The notes under the pieces were generated by a model, which had not been told where the DNA came from, ran no database searches, and saw only the letters and a program-made list of their open reading frames with translations. The translations under genes and the position numbers were made by a program. From the NCBI GenBank assembly GCA_035457725.1, contig DATIBC010000033.1, positions 1 to 60,498 on the forward strand: a DNA stretch of 60,498 nucleotides, in the 5' to 3' direction. How positions within the stretch are numbered: position 1 is the first letter of the stretch; each line of letters opens with the position of its first letter. This DNA comes from DATFES01 sp035457725 (GTDB lineage Bacteria > Pseudomonadota > Alphaproteobacteria > CACIAM-22H2). Below are positions 9,838-17,573 of this stretch, in pieces.

Positions 9838-10236
9838 ATGGCGATGAGCGATCCCCTGGGCGATATGCTCGCGCGCATCCGCAACGGCCAAGCCGCCAAG
9901 CAGAGCACGGTAACGTGCCCCGCCTCGCGTCTGCGCAAGAGCGTGCTCGAGGTGCTGCAGCGTGAAGGCTACATCCGCGGCTACTCATGGGCCGAGCACG
10001 CCAAGGGCATCTCAGAGTTCACCATCGAGCTCAAATACGCGGAGGGCGAGCCTGTCATCAAGCAGATCGACCGGATCTCCAAGCCGGGTCGCCGGGTTTA
10101 CACGGGCATCAAACAACTCCAAAAATTCTACGGCGGTCTCGGCATCTCGATTTTATCGACGCCGCAGGGCGTGATGTCCGATTCCGAAGCCCGGGCGGCC
10201 AATGTCGGCGGCGAAATCCTCTGTCGGGTGTTCTAA
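9838..10236 (+). CDS. rpsH: 30S ribosomal protein S8
   Basis: S8 is a key 16S rRNA binder and in enterobacteria the translational repressor of the spc operon. It has 132 aa, starting MAMSDPLGDMLARIRNGQ, with a full AAAGGAGG ribosome binding site nine bases upstream. The C-terminal half has LGISILSTPQGVMSD and ends GGEILCRVF. No obvious S8-site mimic was recognised in the upstream rplX-rplE region by eye. Confidence 0.97.
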   Translation: MAMSDPLGDMLARIRNGQAAKQSTVTCPASRLRKSVLEVLQREGYIRGYSWAEHAKGISEFTIELKYAEGEPVIKQIDRISKPGRRVYTGIKQLQKFYGGLGISILSTPQGVMSDSEARAANVGGEILCRVF

Positions 10237-10247
10237 GGAGACCGGCG

Positions 10248-10784
10248 ATGTCCCGCGTAGGCATTCATCCCGTCGTGGTACCGGCCGGCGTCCAGGTCGA
10301 GGTCGCCGGTTCGAACGTGACGGTGAGCGGCAAGCTTGGCAAGCAGAGCCACCGCCTGCCGCCGGAAATCGCCGCGGCTGTCAAGGACGGCAAAATCGTG
10401 CTGACCCCGCGCGACAAAACCAAGGAAGTGCGGACGAAATGGGGCAGCGCGCGCGCCCATCTCAACAACATGATTTCCGGCGTGTCGAAGGGCTTCACGA
10501 TCAACCTCGAGATCAACGGAGTCGGATATCGCGCCCAGCTCGAAGGCAAGCGGCTCAGCCTGCAACTCGGCTTCAGCCATGACGTGAAGTACCCCATTCC
10601 AGACGGTATTTCGGTCAAGGTCGGCGAGAAACAGACGACGTTGACCATTTCCGGCGCCGACCGGCAGAAGGTCGGCCAGGTCGCCGCCGAGATCCGCGGA
10701 CTGCGGCAGCCGGAGCCATACAAGGGCAAGGGCATCAAGTACGATTACGAGACGGTCCGCCGCAAGGAAGGCAAGAAGAAGTAG
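10248..10784 (+). CDS. rplF: 50S ribosomal protein L6
   Basis: L6 is a two-domain protein near the factor-binding site and L7/L12 base. It has 178 aa, starting MSRVGIHPVVVPAGVQVEV. The C-terminal signature QPEPYKGKGIKYDYE is present. ATG 10248 has AAGGAG seven bases upstream. The longer open frame upstream overlaps rpsH and is not part of the protein. Confidence 0.97.
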   Translation: MSRVGIHPVVVPAGVQVEVAGSNVTVSGKLGKQSHRLPPEIAAAVKDGKIVLTPRDKTKEVRTKWGSARAHLNNMISGVSKGFTINLEINGVGYRAQLEGKRLSLQLGFSHDVKYPIPDGISVKVGEKQTTLTISGADRQKVGQVAAEIRGLRQPEPYKGKGIKYDYETVRRKEGKKK

Positions 10785-10791
10785 GCGCCCC

Positions 10792-11154
10792 ATGAACAAG
10801 GTGAAGAAGCTCCACGAGCGCCGCAAGCTGCGCGTGCGCCTCAAGATCCGTCACAGTGCGGCGCTGCGTCCGCGCCTTTCGGTGTTCCGCTCGTCCAAGC
10901 ACATTTATGCGCAAGTGATCGACGATGCGCATGGGCGAACGCTCGCCGCGGCGTCGTCGCTCGACAAGGACCTGCGCGCGACGCTCAAAACCGGCGCCGA
11001 CATTTCGGCGGCGAAGGAAGTGGGCAAGCTGATCGCGTCCCGCGCTATCGAGGCGGGCGTCAAGCAGGTGGTTTTCGATCGCGGCGGCTACCTGTTTCAT
11101 GGCCGCGTCAAGGCCCTCGCCGATGCCGCGCGCGAGAGCGGGCTGGCGTTTTAG
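10792..11154 (+). CDS. rplR: 50S ribosomal protein L18
   Basis: L18 binds 5S rRNA together with L5. It has 120 aa, with the core RPRLSVFRSSKHIYAQVIDD at about residues 26-45 and the C-terminal FDRGGYLFHGRVKALADAAR, both family signatures. It starts 8 bases after rplF; a 45-base spacer precedes rpsE. Confidence 0.97.
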   Translation: MNKVKKLHERRKLRVRLKIRHSAALRPRLSVFRSSKHIYAQVIDDAHGRTLAAASSLDKDLRATLKTGADISAAKEVGKLIASRAIEAGVKQVVFDRGGYLFHGRVKALADAARESGLAF

Positions 11155-11199
11155 TCGCGCGCGGCGCGCGAATAACCCTTGGACCAAAGGTAACGATCG

Positions 11200-11865
11200 A
11201 TGGCACGCACGCAACCCGGATCCCGCTCATCGACCGCCCCGCGTTCGCCCGGCGGACCGCGTTCGCCGTCCGGCGGCCGTTCGCAGCCGGGTGATCGCGG
11301 CCGCAGGGGCGATTCCGATCGTTCCTCGCGCGAAGGTCGCGACGATTCGGAGCTGATCGAGAAGCTCGTCAGCATCAACCGCGTGGCGAAAGTCGTGAAG
11401 GGCGGACGGCGCTTCGGCTTTGCCGCCGTGGTGGTGGTCGGCGACGGCAAGGGCCGCGTCGGCTACGGCACCGGCAAGGCGCGCGAGGTCCCGGAGGCGA
11501 TCCGCAAGGCTACCGACCAGGCCAAGCGGAGCATGGTCCGCGTGCCGCTTCGCGAGGGACGCACGCTGCATCACGACGTGCGCGGCCACTACGGCGCGGG
11601 CAAGGTGGTGTTGCGCTCGGCAAAACCCGGAACCGGGATCATCGCCGGCGGCCCGATGCGCGCTATCTTCGAGAGCCTCGGGCTTCAAGACGTGGTGGCG
11701 AAGTCGGTCGGCTCGTCGAATCCGCACAACATGATCAAGGCGACCTTCAACGCCCTTGATAACATGGCGAGCCCGCGCGCCATTGCCGCCAAACGCGGCA
11801 AGAAGATCGGCGATATCATCGGCCGGCGCGAGAGCGACGCCGCTCCGGCGCCGCGGGAGCAATAA
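11200..11865 (+). CDS. rpsE: 30S ribosomal protein S5 with Ser/Pro/Gly/Arg-rich N-terminal extension
   Basis: S5 contributes to decoding accuracy and mRNA helicase action. The core starts near residue 50 (LIEKLVSINRVAKVVKGGRR) and shows the double-stranded-RNA-binding-like N-domain and the C-domain with GSSNPHNMIKATFNALDNM. The first roughly 48 residues are low complexity (Ser, Pro, Gly, Arg, Asp), making the protein 221 aa against about 166 in E. coli. N-terminal extensions of S5 are seen in alphaproteobacteria, but this one looks repetitive and disordered. No better internal ATG start is evident. Confidence 0.96.
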   Translation: MARTQPGSRSSTAPRSPGGPRSPSGGRSQPGDRGRRGDSDRSSREGRDDSELIEKLVSINRVAKVVKGGRRFGFAAVVVVGDGKGRVGYGTGKAREVPEAIRKATDQAKRSMVRVPLREGRTLHHDVRGHYGAGKVVLRSAKPGTGIIAGGPMRAIFESLGLQDVVAKSVGSSNPHNMIKATFNALDNMASPRAIAAKRGKKIGDIIGRRESDAAPAPREQ

Positions 11866-11868
11866 GCG

Positions 11869-12078
11869 GTGAGCAAGGTAGAACGGAGTCGCGGCGCGAC
11901 GAAGTTACGGGTCACCCAGTTGGGCAGCCCGATCGGCCGCCGCTCGGACCAACGCGCGACATTGGTCGGGCTCGGACTCAACAAGCGCCATCGCACGCGC
12001 GAGCTTCCCGATACGCCGGGCATTCGCGGCATGATCAACAAAGTTCGTCACCTCCTCCGCGTGGAGGAGGTCGGCTGA
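11869..12078 (+). CDS. rpmD: 50S ribosomal protein L30
   Basis: L30 is a small 50S protein absent from some bacteria. It has 69 aa from a GTG start three bases after the rpsE stop. The signature LRVTQLGSPIGRRSDQRATLVGLGL (about residues 12-36), then LNKRHRTRELPDTPGIRGMINKV, is clear. The first eight residues are a short basic lead that lengthens it slightly against the 59-aa E. coli form. Confidence 0.94.
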   Translation: MSKVERSRGATKLRVTQLGSPIGRRSDQRATLVGLGLNKRHRTRELPDTPGIRGMINKVRHLLRVEEVG

Positions 12079-12092
12079 AGGACACAACGGCT

Positions 12093-12722
12093 ATGAAGCT
12101 CAATCAAATTCGCGACAATCGCGACGCCCGGCGGCCGCCCAAACGGCTCGGGCGCGGCATCGGCTCCGGGCTCGGCAAGACCTCGGGGCGGGGCGGCAAG
12201 GGCCAGACCGCGCGCTCGGGCGTGGCGCTGAACGGCTTTGAGGGCGGCCAGACGCCGATCTACCGGCGCATTCCGAAGCGTGGATTCAACAACATCTTTC
12301 GCCGCGAATTTCAGGAACTCAATCTAGGCGCCCTGCAGCGCGCAATCGACGCCAAGAAGATCGCCCCCGGCGAGACGATCACGGCGGACGGCTTGGTCAA
12401 GGCCGGCGTCATTCGCCGAGCCAAGGACGGCGTGCGCTTGCTCGGCGACGGCGTGCTCAAGACCGGCGTCACCATCGAGGTCGCCGGCGCGTCGAAATCG
12501 GCCGCAGCGGCGGTCGAGAAGGCCGGCGGCAAGGTCATCATCGTCAATCCGGTGCGCGAGGGCGTCGCCAAAGACATCGCCGCCAAGCAGGCGCGCCGGG
12601 CGAAGCGGCTGGCGAAAAAAGCGCCGCCGCCCGCCAAGGCGGCGAGCGACAAACCCGCGGGGGGCAAGACGGACAAGGTCAAGGGCGAGGCGGCCGGCAA
12701 GCCCGCCGCGCCTGCCGGCTAG
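12093..12722 (+). CDS. rplO: 50S ribosomal protein L15 with Lys/Ala/Pro-rich C-terminal tail
   Basis: L15 is a late-assembling 50S protein. The N-terminal part is typical (MKLNQIRDN, then the Gly-rich GRGIGSGLGKTSGRGGKGQ at about residues 22-40). The core ends near residue 155. The last roughly 50 residues are almost only Lys, Ala, Pro, Gly and Asp, giving 209 aa against the usual 145-165. The tail resembles histone-H1-like or signal-free disordered extensions, and its function is unknown. Confidence 0.96.
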   Translation: MKLNQIRDNRDARRPPKRLGRGIGSGLGKTSGRGGKGQTARSGVALNGFEGGQTPIYRRIPKRGFNNIFRREFQELNLGALQRAIDAKKIAPGETITADGLVKAGVIRRAKDGVRLLGDGVLKTGVTIEVAGASKSAAAAVEKAGGKVIIVNPVREGVAKDIAAKQARRAKRLAKKAPPPAKAASDKPAGGKTDKVKGEAAGKPAAPAG

Positions 12723-12774
12723 TCGGTCCGCCGACAGGCGGATCGTCCGAACCTCGACCGGGAGCACCCCCGAT

Positions 12775-14118
12775 ATGGCATCTGCTGCAGAACAACTCGC
12801 CGCAAGCCTGAATCTCGGCGCCTTCGCCAAGGCGACGGAGCTCAAGAAGCGCATTTGGTTCACGCTTGGCGCCTTGGTCATCTATCGGCTGGGAACCTAT
12901 ATCCCGATTCCCGGCATCGACCCGAACGTGCTGGCCGAGATCTTCCGCCAGCAGCAGGGCGGGATCCTCGGCCTGTTCGACGTCTTTTCGGGCGGCGCGC
13001 TGGGGCGGATGACGATCTTCGCGCTCAACATCATGCCGTACATTTCCGCCTCGATCATCATGCAGCTGATGACGGCGGTTTCGCCCTCGCTGGAGCAGCT
13101 CAAGAAGGAAGGCGAAACCGGGCGCAAGAAGATCAACCAGTACACGCGTTACTTCACCGTCGTCCTGGCGATGTTCCAGGCGTTCGGCATCTCAGTCGGG
13201 CTCGAGACGATGCAAGGCGCCTCGGGCTCGGCGGTGATCGATCCCGGGCTATACTTCCGCCTGACCACGGTGATCACGCTGACCGGCGGCACCATCTTCC
13301 TTATGTGGCTGGGCGAACAAATCACCGCGCGCGGCGTCGGCAACGGAATCTCGCTCATCATCTTCGCCGGCATCGTCGCTAATCTGCCGAGCGCCCTCGC
13401 CGCCACTCTCGAACTCGGCCGAACGGGCGCGTTGTCGACGATTTTCATCATCCTGCTGCTGATCATGGCGGTGGTGACGATTACCGCGATGGTGTTCATG
13501 GAGCGCGCGCAGCGTCGGATCGTCGTCCAGTATCCGAAACGCCAGGTCGGCAACAAGATGTTCGGCGGCGAGGCGTCGCATCTGCCGCTCAAGATCAACA
13601 CCGCGGGCGTGATACCGCCGATTTTCGCAAGCTCGCTGCTGCTGCTGCCATTGACCTTCGCCAATTTCACCGCCGGGCAAGGGCCGGAGTGGCTGCAGGA
13701 CGTTACCGCCTATCTCGCCCACGGTCAGCCGCTCTATATCCTGTTCTATGTCGGCATGATCGTGTTCTTCGCCTTCTTCTACACCGCCGTGGTCTTCAAT
13801 CCGACCGAGACCGCCGACAATTTGAAGAAGTTCGGCGGCTTCGTGCCGGGGATTCGCCCCGGCAAGAACACCGCCGATTATCTCGACTACGTCTTGACGC
13901 GTCTCACCTGCGTCGGCGCGATCTATCTGTCGGTCATCTGCGTAATGCCCGAGATCCTCATCTCGCAATACGCGGTGCCGTTCTACTTCGGCGGAACCAG
14001 CCTGCTCATCGTCGTCAGCGTCACCATGGACACGGTGGCGCAGATTCATTCGCATTTGCTCGCCCATCAATACGAAGGCCTCATCAAAAAGGCCAAGTTG
14101 CGCGGACGCCGCGGCTGA
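12775..14118 (+). CDS. secY: Protein translocase subunit SecY
   Basis: SecY is the channel subunit of the SecYEG inner-membrane translocon. It has 447 aa and ten predicted transmembrane helices. After a short cytoplasmic start, the sequence continues with LGTYIPIPGIDPN (helix 1/plug region) and then LGIMPYISASIIMQL-type helix 2 sequence (read here as LNIMPYISASIIMQL). The cytoplasmic loops include RRIVVQYPKRQVG and the loop with FVPGIRPGKNTADYLD. It lies between rplO and adk, the usual spc-operon position. Confidence 0.98.
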   Translation: MASAAEQLAASLNLGAFAKATELKKRIWFTLGALVIYRLGTYIPIPGIDPNVLAEIFRQQQGGILGLFDVFSGGALGRMTIFALNIMPYISASIIMQLMTAVSPSLEQLKKEGETGRKKINQYTRYFTVVLAMFQAFGISVGLETMQGASGSAVIDPGLYFRLTTVITLTGGTIFLMWLGEQITARGVGNGISLIIFAGIVANLPSALAATLELGRTGALSTIFIILLLIMAVVTITAMVFMERAQRRIVVQYPKRQVGNKMFGGEASHLPLKINTAGVIPPIFASSLLLLPLTFANFTAGQGPEWLQDVTAYLAHGQPLYILFYVGMIVFFAFFYTAVVFNPTETADNLKKFGGFVPGIRPGKNTADYLDYVLTRLTCVGAIYLSVICVMPEILISQYAVPFYFGGTSLLIVVSVTMDTVAQIHSHLLAHQYEGLIKKAKLRGRRG

Positions 14119-14160
14119 CCGGCGGCGCGGCGGCCGAGGCAAGGAGCGGAGGGGGAGCCG

Positions 14161-14835
14161 ATGAACATTGTGTTGCTGGGACCGCCCGGCGCCGGAAAAG
14201 GCACGCAGGCGCGCCGTCTGCAGGATTCCCGCGGAATGGTCCAGCTCTCGACCGGCGACATGCTGCGCGCCGCCGTGGCGTCGGGAAGCGAGCTCGGCAA
14301 GCGGGCCAAGGCGATCATGGACGCAGGCGAACTGGTTCCCGACGAAATCATGATCGCCATGATCGCCGAGCGGATCAATCAGCCGGACTGCAGGAACGGC
14401 TTCATCCTCGACGGCTTCCCGCGGACCACCGCGCAGGCCGAGGCGCTTGACACGATGCTCGCCCGTCACGGCCTCAGGCTCGATCATGTCATCGAGATGA
14501 AAGTCGATGATGCGGCGCTCATCGACCGTATTTCCGGGCGCTTCACCTGCAAGAAATGCGGCGAGGGCTACCACGACCGCCACAAGCGCCCGAAGCGCGA
14601 CGGCGTATGCGATGTCTGCGGCGGAACCGAGTTCGTCCGCCGCGCCGACGATAACGCCGAGACCGTCAAGACACGGCTTGCCGCATACCATGCCCAGACG
14701 GCGCCGATTCTGCCCTACTACCGGGCGCGCGGCGTCCTCAAGTCGATCGACGGGATGGCCGACATGGAGAGCGTCGCCAGGGCCATCTCGGCGATTCTCG
14801 AAAACGAAAAACGTCATGTTAAATCAAGAAGTTAA
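14161..14835 (+). CDS. adk: Adenylate kinase with zinc-type LID
   Basis: Adk catalyses ATP + AMP = 2 ADP. It has 224 aa, a long-LID form. The P-loop GPPGAGKGTQ is at residues 7-16, the AMP-binding stretch DGFPRT near residue 84, and the LID domain has two CxxC pairs (CKKC and CDVC, about residues 130-160), which bind structural zinc in related enzymes. ATG 14161 follows GGAGGGGGAGCC. Its place after secY is typical of alphaproteobacteria. The next gene has its own promoter. Confidence 0.97.
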   Translation: MNIVLLGPPGAGKGTQARRLQDSRGMVQLSTGDMLRAAVASGSELGKRAKAIMDAGELVPDEIMIAMIAERINQPDCRNGFILDGFPRTTAQAEALDTMLARHGLRLDHVIEMKVDDAALIDRISGRFTCKKCGEGYHDRHKRPKRDGVCDVCGGTEFVRRADDNAETVKTRLAAYHAQTAPILPYYRARGVLKSIDGMADMESVARAISAILENEKRHVKSRS

Positions 14836-14874
14836 TGGGCTTAAGCCGGACCATGGCGAATGATTGACGTTTCG

Positions 14875-14902
14875 TTGACAGGGCGGCCTTTGCGCGTATA
14901 CT
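14875..14902 (+). promoter_or_regulatory. Sigma70-type promoter of the rpsM-rpsK-rpoA-rplQ block
   Basis: A perfect -35 box TTGACA (14875-14880) and a -10 box TATACT (14897-14902) are separated by 16 bases. It is the closest match to consensus found in the window and lies in the 188-base spacer between adk and rpsM, giving a leader of about 115 bases. It would make the alpha block at least partly independent of upstream transcription. Confidence 0.82.
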
Positions 14903-14934
14903 CCGCGCCCGAACTCGGGTGGCAGCGGCGCCAC

Positions 14935-14963
14935 AGCGGGCGCGGTAGCTTTACGCGCCCGCT
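14935..14963 (+). promoter_or_regulatory. Leader hairpin upstream of rpsM (candidate ribosomal-protein-responsive element)
   Basis: A perfect 10-bp stem, 14935-14944 (AGCGGGCGCG) paired with 14954-14963, encloses a 9-base loop (GTAGCTTTA). One further C-G pair can close the base. It falls within the predicted transcript leader from the promoter at 14875. No run of T follows, so it is not an intrinsic terminator. Enterobacteria regulate the alpha operon through S4 binding to an rpsM-leader pseudoknot. Whether this structure does the same is inference. Confidence 0.5.
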
Positions 14964-15023
14964 GGGCGCGTTCAGCGGGAAAATCGAGGCGGTCTTTCAG
15001 GTCCAGGCGTAAGGAGAACGAGC

Positions 15024-15404
15024 GTGGCGCGCATCGCTGGCGTCAACATTCCCACCAATAAGCGCGTCGTGGTCGCGCTTCGCTACATCTACGGCATCGG
15101 CGCAACCAAGGCCCGCGAGATTTGCACCAAGGTCGGCATCGCCGACGCCAAGCGCGTCAACCAGCTGAGCGATGACGAAGTCCTGCGCATCCGCGAAGCG
15201 ATCGACCGCGACTATCAAGTCGAAGGCGATCTCCGGCGCGAGGTGGCGATCAACATCAAACGGCTCATGGACCTCGGATGCTATCGCGGCCTGCGTCACC
15301 GCAAGGGCTTGCCGGTCCGCGGCCAGCGGACTCACACCAACGCGCGCACCCGCAAGGGCAAGGCGCGTCCGATCGCCGGCAAAAAACAGGCGGCCAAGAA
15401 GTAG
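15024..15404 (+). CDS. rpsM: 30S ribosomal protein S13
   Basis: S13 bridges the 30S head to the 50S subunit and contacts P-site tRNA. It has 126 aa from a GTG start with AAGGAG upstream. The N-terminus MARIAGVNIPTNKRVVVAL and the C-terminal RGLRHRKGLPVRGQRTHTNA are family signatures. It is the first gene after the promoter and leader described for this block. Confidence 0.97.
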   Translation: MARIAGVNIPTNKRVVVALRYIYGIGATKAREICTKVGIADAKRVNQLSDDEVLRIREAIDRDYQVEGDLRREVAINIKRLMDLGCYRGLRHRKGLPVRGQRTHTNARTRKGKARPIAGKKQAAKK

Positions 15405-15449
15405 ACAAGCACCCCATTTCGACGTCCGAACGTTAAGGACCGCACAATC

Positions 15450-15866
15450 ATGGCGAAACCCCAAGCAGCACCGGCCGGCGGCGCGCCGGCCGGGCGTCCA
15501 CGCCGACGCGAGCGCAAGAACATCACCGCGGGCGTCGCCCATGTGAATGCGACGTTCAATAACACGATGATCACCATCACCGATGCCCAGGGCAACGCGA
15601 TTGCATGGTCGTCGGCGGGAACGCAAGGCTTCAAGGGCTCGCGCAAATCGACGCCTTACGCGGCGCAGATGGCGGCGGAGGACGCCGGGCGCAAGGCGAT
15701 GGAACACGGCGTTCGCACGCTCGAGGTCGAGGTCAAGGGGCCGGGCGCCGGCCGCGAGTCGGCGTTGCGGGCGCTTCAGGCCGTGGGGTTCCACATCACT
15801 TCGATCCGTGACGTCACTCCGATCCCGCATAACGGCTGTCGACCGCCAAAACGCCGACGCGTCTGA
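15450..15866 (+). CDS. rpsK: 30S ribosomal protein S11
   Basis: S11 forms the 30S platform near the E site. It has 138 aa. After about 20 Ala/Pro/Gly/Arg-rich residues the core begins with RKNITAGVAHVNATFNNTMI and continues with GFKGSRKSTPYAAQMAAEDA. It ends with the conserved PIPHNGCRPPKRRRV. It is followed by a structured 115-base spacer before rpoA. Confidence 0.97.
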   Translation: MAKPQAAPAGGAPAGRPRRRERKNITAGVAHVNATFNNTMITITDAQGNAIAWSSAGTQGFKGSRKSTPYAAQMAAEDAGRKAMEHGVRTLEVEVKGPGAGRESALRALQAVGFHITSIRDVTPIPHNGCRPPKRRRV

Positions 15867-15910
15867 GAGGACGCCGATTTATTCGCCCGCGACGTCGATC
15901 TGGCGCGGGC

Positions 15911-15970
15911 ATGAACGCAAACCAGGAGGCCGACGCACCGCGCGAGGTACGGCCTCCGCGACTGTCATGA
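15911..15970 (+). promoter_or_regulatory. Structured rpsK-rpoA spacer with a 19-codon mini-ORF
   Basis: The spacer holds an ATG-started frame of 19 codons (15911-15970). Its TGA overlaps an ATG at 15967 that is in frame with rpoA. Inside it an 8-bp perfect stem, GGAGGCCG (15925-15932) with CGGCCTCC (15950-15957) and a 17-base loop, buries the only strong Shine-Dalgarno-like AGGAGG of the spacer. It could control rpoA translation or be an RNA-processing site. There is no direct proof that the mini-ORF is translated. Confidence 0.35.
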
Positions 15971-15981
15971 GGGCAAGACCC

Positions 15982-16998
15982 GTGCTGCAAAAAAATTGGA
16001 AGGAACTGATCAAGCCCGGCAAGCTCGAAGTCGAGCCCGGCGACGACCCGAAGCGCGACGCGACGATCGTCGCCGAACCGTTGGAACGGGGCTTCGGGCT
16101 GACGCTTGGCAACGCCCTGAGACGGGTGCTGCTCTCCTCGCTGCAAGGGGCGGCGATCACCTCGATCAAGATGGACGGCGTGCTGCATGAATTTTCGTCG
16201 ATCCCGGGCGTGCGCGAGGACGTGACGGACATCGTGCTCAACGTCAAGGGCATCGCGCTCAGGATGCACGGCGATGGTCCAAAGCGCATTCAGGTGCGCG
16301 CCACCGGCCCGGGCGAGGTCACCGCCGGCCAGATCGAGACGGGCCATGACATCGAAATCATGAACCCCGAGCATGTCCTGTGCACGCTCGACGACGGCGC
16401 TAAGCTATCGATGGAAATGACCGTCGAGACGGGCAAAGGCTACGTTCCCGGTGCCTCGAGCCGACCGGCCGACGCACCGATCGGGCTGATCCCGGTCGAT
16501 GCGCTATACAGCCCGGTGCGCAAGGTTTCGTACAAGGTCGAGAACGCCCGCGTCGGTCAGGTCACCGATTATGACAAGCTGTCGATGCGCGTCGAGACCA
16601 ACGGCGCGGTAACTCCCGAAGACGCCGTGGCGCTCGCTGCGCGTATCCTCCAGGACCAGCTTCAGCTCTTCATCAACTTCGAGGAGCCGCAGGCGGCGAC
16701 GGCCGAAGAGCAGCCGAGCGAACTGCCGTTCAACCGCAATCTTCTGCTCAAGGTCGACGAGCTCGAGCTGTCGGTGCGATCGGCCAACTGCCTCAAGAAC
16801 GACAACATCATCTATATCGGCGATCTGGTGCAGAAGACCGAGGCGGAAATGCTGCGCACGCCCAATTTCGGCCGTAAGTCGCTCAATGAAATCAAGGAAG
16901 TCCTCGCCTCGATGGGCCTCCATCTCGGCATGCACATCCCGAATTGGCCGCCCGAGAACATCGAGGATTTGGCCAAGAAGCTCGAAGAGCCGTACTGA
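15982..16998 (+). CDS. rpoA: DNA-directed RNA polymerase alpha subunit
   Basis: RpoA seeds polymerase assembly and binds UP elements and activators. GTG 15982 gives 338 aa starting MLQKNWKELIKPGKLEVE, matching the usual alphaproteobacterial N-terminus and length, with GAGGGC upstream. ATG 15967 would add five residues and overlap the mini-ORF stop. The N-terminal domain has GFGLTLGNALRRVLLSSLQG (about residues 32-51). The C-terminal domain has LNEIKEVLASMGLHLGM near residue 315. Confidence 0.97.
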   Translation: MLQKNWKELIKPGKLEVEPGDDPKRDATIVAEPLERGFGLTLGNALRRVLLSSLQGAAITSIKMDGVLHEFSSIPGVREDVTDIVLNVKGIALRMHGDGPKRIQVRATGPGEVTAGQIETGHDIEIMNPEHVLCTLDDGAKLSMEMTVETGKGYVPGASSRPADAPIGLIPVDALYSPVRKVSYKVENARVGQVTDYDKLSMRVETNGAVTPEDAVALAARILQDQLQLFINFEEPQAATAEEQPSELPFNRNLLLKVDELELSVRSANCLKNDNIIYIGDLVQKTEAEMLRTPNFGRKSLNEIKEVLASMGLHLGMHIPNWPPENIEDLAKKLEEPY

Positions 16999-17030
16999 GC
17001 GAGCAGTAGGCCGAACGGGAGGAATACGAC

Positions 17031-17459
17031 ATGCGTCACGCCGTCAGCGGTCGAAAGCTCGGCCGCACCACCAGCCACCGCAAGGCGACATTCGCCAACA
17101 TGGCCGCTGCGTTGATTCGCCACGAACAGATCGCGACCACCTTGCCGAAGGCAAAAGAGCTGCGGCCCTTCGTCGACCGACTGATTACGCTCGGCAAGCG
17201 CGGCGGTCTGCACGCTCGGAGGCAGGCTTTGGCGGTGCTGCGCGACGCCGAACTGACCAAGAAGTTGTTTGGATCGCTTGCCGATCGCTACAAGGAGCGC
17301 AAGGGCGGATACACCCGGGTTTTGCGCGCCGGCCACCGCTACGGCGACGCCGCCGACATGGCGGTGATCGAACTCGTCGATCGCGACCCCGCGGCCAAAG
17401 GCCTTGGCGACCGCCCGGAGAAAAAGCCGGACGAAGCGGCCGAGCCGGCGGCGGCCTAA
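17031..17459 (+). CDS. rplQ: 50S ribosomal protein L17
   Basis: L17 is a 50S protein near the tunnel exit. It has 142 aa, starting MRHAVSGRKLGRTTSHRKAT, with RHEQIATTLPKAKELRPFVD and the C-terminal GHRYGDAADMAVIEL. A charged Ala/Pro tail of about 20 residues follows the core. It is the last gene of the ribosomal block and is followed within 35 bases by an intrinsic terminator. Confidence 0.97.
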   Translation: MRHAVSGRKLGRTTSHRKATFANMAAALIRHEQIATTLPKAKELRPFVDRLITLGKRGGLHARRQALAVLRDAELTKKLFGSLADRYKERKGGYTRVLRAGHRYGDAADMAVIELVDRDPAAKGLGDRPEKKPDEAAEPAAA

Positions 17460-17489
17460 CCCTCGCCGCGGGCGCGTCCGTGTCGTGAT

Positions 17490-17521
17490 GGGGCAGCCGG
17501 CCGAACCGGGCTGCCCCTTTT
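17490..17521 (+). terminator. Intrinsic terminator after rplQ
   Basis: A perfect 9-bp GC-rich stem, GGGGCAGCC (17490-17498) with GGCTGCCCC (17509-17517), has a 10-base loop and runs straight into TTTT. It ends the fusA-to-rplQ translation cluster. Confidence 0.88.
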
Positions 17522-17573
17522 CGTTTCGCCCGCGTGGCACCTAGAATATCGGGTTTTGCGACTCTGTAACCTC

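Noticed and set aside
13249..14817. Long antisense open frame (522 codons, - strand) across secY and adk
   Set aside because: High-GC antisense shadow: no domain, His/Arg/Asp-rich composition, and fully covered by two certain genes.
17519..17547. Possible promoter (TTTCGT ... TAGAAT) before the DegP-like gene
   Set aside because: The -10 is good but the -35 has only two matches and overlaps the terminator U-run; not listed as a feature.
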